Below, piece by piece: positions 58,633 through 64,000 of a DNA stretch of 64,000 bases. The DNA comes from Parvibaculum sp002684405. GTDB lineage: Bacteria > Pseudomonadota > Alphaproteobacteria > Parvibaculales > Parvibaculaceae. The stretch covers positions 310,001 through 374,000 of the forward strand of contig OZ223205.1 of the NCBI GenBank assembly GCA_965140395.1, read 5' to 3'. The position numbers and the translations under genes were made by a program. How positions within the stretch are numbered: position 1 is the first letter of the stretch; every line of letters begins with the position of its first letter. Under the pieces are notes generated by a model, which was given only the letters and a program-made list of their open reading frames with translations, was not told where the DNA came from and made no database searches.

Positions 58633-60786
58633 TCAGGCGGTGGCCAGCATCGTGTTGTCCTCGACGGTGCGCGTATAGGGCATGCGGACCGTGATGGTGG
58701 TGCCCTGTTTCGGTTCCGATTCGATGACGAGCGAAGCGCCATGCAGGCGGGCCAGCGCGCGGGTGAGCGGCAAGCCGAGCCCCGTGCCCTCCGCGGCATA
58801 AACCGTGCTGTCCAGATTGATCTGGCGGAAGGGTTCGAGCGCCAGCGGAATATCTTCCTTGGCAATGCCCACGCCCGTATCGCTGACCCGGAAGGCGAGA
58901 CGCCGGTCCGGCTCAAGGAAGGCGGCAAGTTCCACCCTGCCGCCACGCGGCGTGAACTTCACCGCATTGGAAACGAGATTGAGAATGATCTGGCGCATGG
59001 CCCGCTTGTCGGCGAAGAGCATCGGCAGGCCTTCCTCCACTTCCACTTGGAGCGAAACGCCCGCATCCGACGCGCGATGATGGATCATCCGGCTGCAGCT
59101 TTCGACGATCCGGTCGACCTCGAGTTCTTCCTCATAGAGCTCGTACCGGTCGGCCTCCACCTTGGACAGGTCGAGAATATCGTTGATGAGCGAAAGCAGA
59201 TGGTTTGAGGATTTGTGGATGTCGTCCACATATTCCTTGTAGCGCTCATTGCCCATCGGCCCGAAAAGCTCGCCATTCATAAGCTCGGAAAATCCGATGA
59301 TCGCATTGAGCGGCGTACGCAGCTCATGGCTCATATTGGCGAGGAACTGGCTCTTGGTGGAATTGGCAAGCTCGGCCGCGTCGCGCGCATCGCGCAGCTC
59401 GCCCGCCGTACGCTCGCGCTCCATCACTTCGCGATTGAACTTCTCGAGCACCTGATTGTAACGCACCGCAATCTCGCCGGCCTCGGTAAAGGGCTCCACA
59501 TGCACCGGCCGCGAGAAGTCGCTGCGCTTGGCCTGCGCCTCCATCGCACCCAGCACGTCGAGCAACGAGGAAGAAGCCCCGTGCTCGGCCACGTTGAGGC
59601 CCATCCGTTCCGCTGCCTCGCTGACGCGCAGCGGCAGGAAGCGATTGACGATCTTCAGCACGACAAAGCCCGCCCCGAAGGCGAAGACACCGGCAACCGA
59701 GACGCCCAGAAGCTGAATACCGAACTGCTCCAGCCGCGTGTGACCGTCGAGGAACTGCGCCTGATCGCCAAAAATCGCCACGGCCAGCGTGCCCCAGACG
59801 CCCGCCGCCAGATGCACCGGCACCGCATCCACCGCATCGTCGATCTTGTGCGCTTCGAGAACCCCCGAGGCGATATAGGAAACAATGCCGCCAATCGCGC
59901 CGATCAGAATGGCCGACGGCGTGTTCACCAGATGACAATTGGCGGTGATGGCGACAAGCCCGGCCAGCACGCCGTTGATCGTCTGGTCGACGGGGGGAAG
60001 CCCGTTGCGCCACCACGTCACCATCACCACGGCAAAGCCACCCGCGGCGGCGGCCAGCATCGTATGCACGAGAATGAAGGGAACGCTCGCATTGAGCGCG
60101 AGCGTCGAGCCGCCATTGAAGCCGAACCAGCCGATCCAGAGCAGGAACATGCCCAGCGTCGCAATCGGCATGTCATGCGCCTCGATAGGCCGCCCGTCCT
60201 TGCCGAAGCGCCCGATGCGCGGCCCCATCACGATGATCGCAGCAAGCGCGATCCAGCCGCCCACGGAGTGAACGACCGTCGAACCGGCAAAATCGATGAA
60301 GCCGAGCTTTTCCAGCCAGCCCGCGCTTTCGCCGAACAACAGCCCGCCCCACGCCCAATGGCCGAAGACCGGGTAGATCAGCGTGGACAGAATGGCCGCC
60401 GTGATGATGTAGCCGCGGAAGTTCATCCGCTCAGCCACCGCGCCGGACACGATGGTGGTGGAGGTGGAACAGAAGGCAAGCTGGAAAAAGAAGAACACCA
60501 TGGTCCAGGGCAGCACATCACTGCCGCCGGCCTGCCCCACCATCGCGAATTCGCTCGCGCCGATGAGCCCACTCTGGCTTGCCCCGAACATCAGCCCGAA
60601 GCCGATCGCCCAGAAGCCGAGCCCCGACACACAGAAATCGACGACGTTCTTGACCGCCACATTGATCGAGTTCTTGGCCCGGACGAGACCGGATTCAAGA
60701 CAGGTAAAGCCCGCCTGCATCAGCAGCACGAGCACGGTGCACACCAGCACCCATGTCGTGTCTATCGATTGAGATAAGCTTTCCAC
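58633..60786 (-). CDS. ammonium transporter domain fused to a histidine kinase (Amt-HK sensor)
   Basis: 717 residues. Residues ~1-390 are a complete Amt channel: MQAGFTCLESGLVRAKNS, Phe gate FCSTSTTIVSGAVAERM, FAGSTVVHSVGGW with twin-His H173, GWFGFNGGSTLALN and AVPVHLAAGVWG with H325. A linker (~400-480) with a charged coiled coil leads to a HisKA domain (H487 in NMSHELRTPLNAI), N-box NLVSNAVKF (~603-611), DTGVGI and GTGLGLPLT. All kinase motifs are intact. There is no receiver domain and no regulator gene beside it. Known relatives, such as Amt5 of Kuenenia, sense ammonium rather than import it. Possible NtrC site upstream. Confidence 0.95.
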   Translation of the reverse strand: MESLSQSIDTTWVLVCTVLVLLMQAGFTCLESGLVRAKNSINVAVKNVVDFCVSGLGFWAIGFGLMFGASQSGLIGASEFAMVGQAGGSDVLPWTMVFFFFQLAFCSTSTTIVSGAVAERMNFRGYIITAAILSTLIYPVFGHWAWGGLLFGESAGWLEKLGFIDFAGSTVVHSVGGWIALAAIIVMGPRIGRFGKDGRPIEAHDMPIATLGMFLLWIGWFGFNGGSTLALNASVPFILVHTMLAAAAGGFAVVMVTWWRNGLPPVDQTINGVLAGLVAITANCHLVNTPSAILIGAIGGIVSYIASGVLEAHKIDDAVDAVPVHLAAGVWGTLAVAIFGDQAQFLDGHTRLEQFGIQLLGVSVAGVFAFGAGFVVLKIVNRFLPLRVSEAAERMGLNVAEHGASSSLLDVLGAMEAQAKRSDFSRPVHVEPFTEAGEIAVRYNQVLEKFNREVMERERTAGELRDARDAAELANSTKSQFLANMSHELRTPLNAIIGFSELMNGELFGPMGNERYKEYVDDIHKSSNHLLSLINDILDLSKVEADRYELYEEELEVDRIVESCSRMIHHRASDAGVSLQVEVEEGLPMLFADKRAMRQIILNLVSNAVKFTPRGGRVELAAFLEPDRRLAFRVSDTGVGIAKEDIPLALEPFRQINLDSTVYAAEGTGLGLPLTRALARLHGASLVIESEPKQGTTITVRMPYTRTVEDNTMLATA

Positions 60787-60872
60787 CGCGACGCCCCCGA
60801 CTGTCCCAACAGAGGGAGCATCACAGAGAAGCGTTAAGTTTCCGCTTATCGAAAACTGCCGAATTCACCCGT

Positions 60873-60912
60873 AAACTGCTGTTTATAAAGCAGTTTGCAC
60901 AGTTTGTGTGCA
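60873..60912 (-). promoter_or_regulatory. putative NtrC enhancer and adjacent inverted repeat upstream of the Amt-HK gene
   Basis: TGCACA-GTTTG-TGTGCA (60896-60912) fits the NtrC consensus core GCAC-N7-GTGC exactly, centred ~118 bases before the start codon. Next to it an 8-bp inverted repeat, AAACTGCT (60873-60880) / AGCAGTTT (60889-60896), encloses GTTTATAA. I could not find a convincing sigma-54 -24/-12 element. Confidence 0.55.
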
Positions 60913-60944
60913 GACTATGCCTGCGCGGCGGGGAAGGCGGGGTG

Positions 60945-61967
60945 TCAGCCCGCCTTCTTCAGATAGCGCGCCCCGAGAATTTCTGCGATCTGCACGGCGT
61001 TGAGCGCCGCGCCCTTGCGCAGATTGTCGGAGACGACCCACAGGTTGAGACCGTTATCGACGGTGGGGTCGGAGCGCAGCCGGCTGATATAGGTCGCATA
61101 CTCGCCCACGCATTCGACCGGCGTGACGTAACCGCCATCCTCGCGCTTGTCGACGACGAGACATCCCGGCGCTTCGCGCAGAATGTCGCGCGCCTCATCG
61201 TCGGAAATCTCCCGCTCGAATTCGAGATTGAGCGCTTCGGCATGCCCCACGAAAACCGGCACGCGCACACAGGTCGCCGTCACCTTGATCTTCGGATCGA
61301 GGATCTTCTTGGTTTCGACCATCATCTTCCATTCCTCCTTGGTCGAGCCGTCTTCCATGAAGACGTCGATATGAGGAATGACGTTGAAGGCGATCTGCTT
61401 GGTGAAGAACTCCGTTTCCTTCGGATCGTTCACGAAGATGGAGCGCGTCTGGGTGAAGAGCTCATCCATCGCCTCCTTGCCCGCGCCGGAAACCGACTGA
61501 TAGGTCGACACCACGCAGCGCGTGATCTTCGCCGCATCGTGCAGCGGCTTCATCGCCACCACCATCTGCGCCGTAGAACAATTCGGGTTCGCGATGATGT
61601 TCTTCTTGGTGTAACCGGCAATCGCGTCGGCATTCACTTCCGGCACCACGAGCGGCACATCCGGGTCCATCCGCCACTTCGACGAATTGTCGATAACGAC
61701 GCAGCCCTTGGCTGCGATCTTGGGCGCCCATTCCGCCGACATCTCGCCGGACGTCGCCATCAGGCAGATATCGGTGCCCGCGAAATCATAGGTATCGAGC
61801 GCCTTCACCTTAAGCGTGCGCTCGCCATAAGAGACTTCCGTCCCCTGGCTGCGACGCGAGGCAAGCGCCACCACCTCGTCGGCGGGGAACTCGCGCTCCG
61901 CAAGGATGTTGAGCATCTCCTGGCCCACATTACCCGTGGCACCGAGGACGGCGACCTTGTAGCCCAT
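60945..61967 (-). CDS. asd: aspartate-semialdehyde dehydrogenase
   Basis: Second step of the aspartate family pathway (lysine, threonine, methionine, diaminopimelate). 340 residues from MGYKVAVLGATGNVGQEML; the frame continues upstream through the repeat element and is trimmed. Catalytic Cys in IANPNCSTAQMVVAM, TYQSVSGAGKEAMDEL and RVPVFVGHAEALNLEF (catalytic His) are present. ATG 61967 follows GAGAGA. Separate from leuB by 165 bases. Confidence 0.97.
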   Translation of the reverse strand: MGYKVAVLGATGNVGQEMLNILAEREFPADEVVALASRRSQGTEVSYGERTLKVKALDTYDFAGTDICLMATSGEMSAEWAPKIAAKGCVVIDNSSKWRMDPDVPLVVPEVNADAIAGYTKKNIIANPNCSTAQMVVAMKPLHDAAKITRCVVSTYQSVSGAGKEAMDELFTQTRSIFVNDPKETEFFTKQIAFNVIPHIDVFMEDGSTKEEWKMMVETKKILDPKIKVTATCVRVPVFVGHAEALNLEFEREISDDEARDILREAPGCLVVDKREDGGYVTPVECVGEYATYISRLRSDPTVDNGLNLWVVSDNLRKGAALNAVQIAEILGARYLKKAG

Positions 61968-62013
61968 GATTTTTCTCTCTGTCCGGCACCAAATGGTGCC
62001 TTTATGAACCGCC

Positions 62014-62089
62014 ATGCCCCGCTTCATGCGGGGCATCCACGTCTTCGCACATACCGAAAGTCGTGGATGGCCCGGACAAGCCGGGCCAT
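62014..62089. repeat. composite palindromic (REP-like) intergenic element
   Basis: Two perfect 9-bp hairpins, ATGCCCCGC/GCGGGGCAT (62014-62036, loop TTCAT) and ATGGCCCGG/CCGGGCCAT (62067-62089, loop ACAAG), are joined by a third pairing ATCCACG (62035-62041) / CGTGGAT (62062-62068). The GGATGGCCCGG-ACAAG-CCGGGCCATGACG form is a widespread alphaproteobacterial intergenic repeat type. It lies between leuB and asd. Confidence 0.8.
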
Positions 62090-62132
62090 GACGTCATTAG
62101 ATTGTGGCCGATAACGGCCCTTGCAACAGACC

Positions 62133-63239
62133 TCAGCCGTTCAGCTTGTCGAGCGCCGCGAGGATCGCGTCGCCCATCTCGGTCGTGCCGACTTTCTTCA
62201 TGCCGTCCTGCATGATGTCGCCGGTGCGCAGGCCGTCGGCCAGCACGGTATCCACGGCTTTCTCCAGCAGGTCGGCATCCGCGCCAAGCTCGAAGGTGTA
62301 GCGCAGCGCCATCGCGAAGGAGAGGATGGACGCAATCGGGTTCGCAGCCCCCGTGCCCGCAATATCCGGCGCGGAGCCATGCACGGGTTCGTACATCGCG
62401 CAGGCCTTGCCGTTCGCATCCTTCGCACCGAGCGAGGCGGAGGGCAGCATGCCGAGCGAGCCGGTGAGCATGGACGCGATATCGGACAGCACGTCGCCGA
62501 AAAGATTGTCGGTCACGATGACGTCGAACTGCTTCGGATTACGCACGAGCTGCATGGCGCAATTATCCGCCAGCATGTTTTCGAGCGTCACGTCGGAGAA
62601 CTTCTCCTTGTGCAGCTTCGCAACCTCTTCATACCAGAGCACGCCCGACTTCATGACATTGCGCTTCTCGACCGACATGACGCGATTGTCGCGCTTGCGG
62701 GCAAGATCGAACGCGACTTCCGCGATACGGCGGATTTCGCCCGTCGTATAGACCTGCGTATCGACGCCGCGCCGTTCGCCATTGCCGAGATCGGTGATTT
62801 CCTTCGGCTCGCCGAAATAGACGCCGCCGGTCAGCTCGCGCACGATCATGATGTCGAGACCTTCGACGATCTCGCGCTTCAGCGACGAGGCATCGGCAAG
62901 TGCGGAGAAGCAGAGCGCCGGCCGCAGATTGGCGAAAAGTTCGAGATCCTTGCGAAGACGCAGCAGCCCCGCTTCCGGACGCCCTTCATAGGGAACGTTA
63001 TCCCATTTGGGGCCGCCCACCGCGCCGAGCAGCACGGCATCCGCCGCTTTCGCCTTTTCGACCGTCTCGTCCGTCACCGCTACGCCATGCGCATCATAGC
63101 AGCAGCCGCCGACAAGCTCGTTCTCGATGTCGGCATCGAAACCGCGCTTGTCGTTGTACCAGGCGATGACGCGCTCGACTTCGCCCATCACTTCCGGGCC
63201 GATACCGTCACCGGCGACGATCAGGATATTCTTGCTCAT
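62133..63239 (-). CDS. leuB: 3-isopropylmalate dehydrogenase
   Basis: Third step of leucine synthesis. 368 residues starting MSKNILIVAGDGIGPEVMGEVERVI. NLRPALCF, IVRELTGGVYFGEPKE, SVEKRNVMKSGVLWYEEV, IVTDNLFGDVLSDIASMLTGSLGMLPSASLG in outline and EPVHGSAPDIAGTGAANP carry substrate, metal and NAD contacts. 48 bases after leuD. Confidence 0.97.
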   Translation of the reverse strand: MSKNILIVAGDGIGPEVMGEVERVIAWYNDKRGFDADIENELVGGCCYDAHGVAVTDETVEKAKAADAVLLGAVGGPKWDNVPYEGRPEAGLLRLRKDLELFANLRPALCFSALADASSLKREIVEGLDIMIVRELTGGVYFGEPKEITDLGNGERRGVDTQVYTTGEIRRIAEVAFDLARKRDNRVMSVEKRNVMKSGVLWYEEVAKLHKEKFSDVTLENMLADNCAMQLVRNPKQFDVIVTDNLFGDVLSDIASMLTGSLGMLPSASLGAKDANGKACAMYEPVHGSAPDIAGTGAANPIASILSFAMALRYTFELGADADLLEKAVDTVLADGLRTGDIMQDGMKKVGTTEMGDAILAALDKLNG

Positions 63240-63287
63240 ACTCGGTCTTTCGTTTTCTTGTCGTGGTGCGGACGATGCTCGGCAGGA

Positions 63288-63893
63288 TCAGACCCAGGGC
63301 TGGACTTCTTTCTGCTTCGTCTCGTAATCGGCGATCTCGTCTTCCTTCTGAAGCGTCAGGCCGACATCGTCGAGACCTTCCATCAGACAATGCTTGCGGA
63401 AGGGATCGACGTCGAACTTAATGACGCCGCCATCCGGCCCGCGAATTTCCTGCGCTTCGAGATCGATGGTGACGACCGCGTTGGACCCGCGCTCGGCATC
63501 GTCCATCAGCTTGTCGACTTCTTCCTGCGGCAACACGATCGGCAGAATGCCGTTCTTGAAGCAGTTGTTATAAAAAATGTCGGCAAAGCTCGGCGCGATG
63601 ATGCAGCGGATACCGAAATCCAGAAGCGCCCAGGGCGCATGTTCGCGCGACGAGCCGCAGCCGAAATTGTCGCCGGTCACGAGGATCTGCGCATTCCGGT
63701 AGGCCGGCTTGTTCAGCACGAAGTCCGGGATTTCCTTCTTGTCGTCGTCATAGCGCATTTCGTCGAACAGGTTCTTGCCGAGCCCGGTGCGCTTGATCGT
63801 CTTCAGGAACTGCTTGGGGATGATCATGTCGGTATCGACATTAATCATGTCCAAGGGCGCCGCGACGCCTTCCAGTTTGGTGAATTTTTCCAT
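63288..63893 (-). CDS. leuD: 3-isopropylmalate dehydratase small subunit
   Basis: Swivel domain of isopropylmalate isomerase. 201 residues starting MEKFTKLEGVAAPLDMINVDTDMIIPKQFL in outline, with the family motif GDNFGCGSSREHAPWAL and FADIFYNNCFKNGILPI. Works with LeuC, whose end is just upstream. Confidence 0.96.
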   Translation of the reverse strand: MEKFTKLEGVAAPLDMINVDTDMIIPKQFLKTIKRTGLGKNLFDEMRYDDDKKEIPDFVLNKPAYRNAQILVTGDNFGCGSSREHAPWALLDFGIRCIIAPSFADIFYNNCFKNGILPIVLPQEEVDKLMDDAERGSNAVVTIDLEAQEIRGPDGGVIKFDVDPFRKHCLMEGLDDVGLTLQKEDEIADYETKQKEVQPWV

Positions 63894-63913
63894 CTTCTGC
63901 TGTTCCCGTTCAA

Positions 63914-64000
63914 TCAGTCGAAATCGCGCACATCGACGAAGTGGCCGGCGATCGCCGCCGCCGCCGCCATGGCGGGCGAGACGAGATGCGTGCGCCCGCC
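63914..64000 (-). CDS. leuC: 3-isopropylmalate dehydratase large subunit, C-terminal end (cut by window)
   Basis: The last 28 codons read GGRTHLVSPAMAAAAAIAGH and FVDVRDFD then TGA, the typical LeuC C-terminus. The rest of the gene lies beyond base 64000. leuC-leuD are 20 bases apart, giving leuCD-leuB on the minus strand. Confidence 0.9.
   Translation of the reverse strand, partial: GGRTHLVSPAMAAAAAIAGHFVDVRDFD

Noticed and set aside
60745..60800. Sigma-54 promoter for the Amt-kinase gene
   Set aside because: A GG-N10-GC spacing can be forced onto a G-run near 60790, but it does not fit TGGCAC-N5-TTGC.

Overview
This window looks like a stretch of conserved chromosome from an alphaproteobacterium, most likely of the order Hyphomicrobiales or the related Parvibaculales (inference). 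It is GC-rich and densely coded. The family-level clues are the arrangement rplU-rpmA-GNAT-obgE-proB-proA-nadD-rsfS-rlmH, the order mdh...sucCDAB-lpd, a split ATP synthase with a free-standing atpHAGDC operon, a CDP-choline-dependent phosphatidylcholine synthase, mesaconyl-CoA hydratase of the ethylmalonyl-CoA pathway, and DUF484-xerC. I see one tRNA (Ser, anticodon CGA), no rRNA, no CRISPR array and no intact insertion sequence or prophage.

Layout. 1-1.8 kb: the end of an NfeD-type membrane protease followed by a slipin. 2.0-3.8 kb: a lower-GC islet with an FkbM-like methyltransferase and a CAP59-like glycosyltransferase, bounded by debris and tRNA-Ser. 4.2-11.8 kb: phosphatidylcholine synthase, then ribosome, proline and NAD genes. 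11.9-18.2 kb: a tight cell-envelope run comprising a catalytically degenerate phosphoglycerate mutase homologue, an EnvC-like LytM factor, the CtpA protease, a divergent polysaccharide deacetylase and RppH. 18.2-24.5 kb: a ferritin-like protein and the atpHAGDC operon (minus strand). 24.8-30.5 kb: a SAM methyltransferase, priA, a transaldolase-like aldolase, DUF484 and xerC. 30.5-41.3 kb: the TCA block lpd-(63-aa protein)-sucB-sucA-sucD-sucC-(MBL hydrolase)-mdh, read on the minus strand from mdh. 41.7-47.9 kb: lipoprotein, PadR regulator, ZapE, MazG-like, arylamine N-acetyltransferase, MmsA and an anchored low-complexity protein. 48-50.2 kb: an arsenic operon arsR-arsI'-arsC-acr3. 50.6-54.9 kb: a PF10118-type hydrolase and sdhCDAB. 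55.1-57.7 kb: mcl-mch-PAS. 57.8-64 kb: pdxY, an ammonium transporter fused to a histidine kinase, asd, leuB, leuD and the end of leuC.

How it works together: the TCA enzymes (mdh, suc, lpd, sdh) and ATP synthase make up the core of aerobic energy metabolism, and mcl/mch and mmsA feed C3-C5 acyl-CoA units into it. The envelope block probably acts at division and peptidoglycan remodelling.

Most noteworthy: (1) the Amt-histidine kinase fusion at 58633-60786, with a match to the NtrC-site pattern GCAC-N7-GTGC about 110 bp upstream; (2) the GpmI homologue at 11928-13505, which has lost the nucleophilic serine and nearly all metal ligands yet keeps a full open frame and overlaps envC; (3) an ArsI/CadI gene with an apparently in-frame internal deletion in a live-looking ars operon; (4) a possible 89-residue N-terminal extension of AtpD; (5) a 63-residue FlbD-like protein wedged between sucB and lpd. 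All calls come from reading the sequence by eye; no database search was run.
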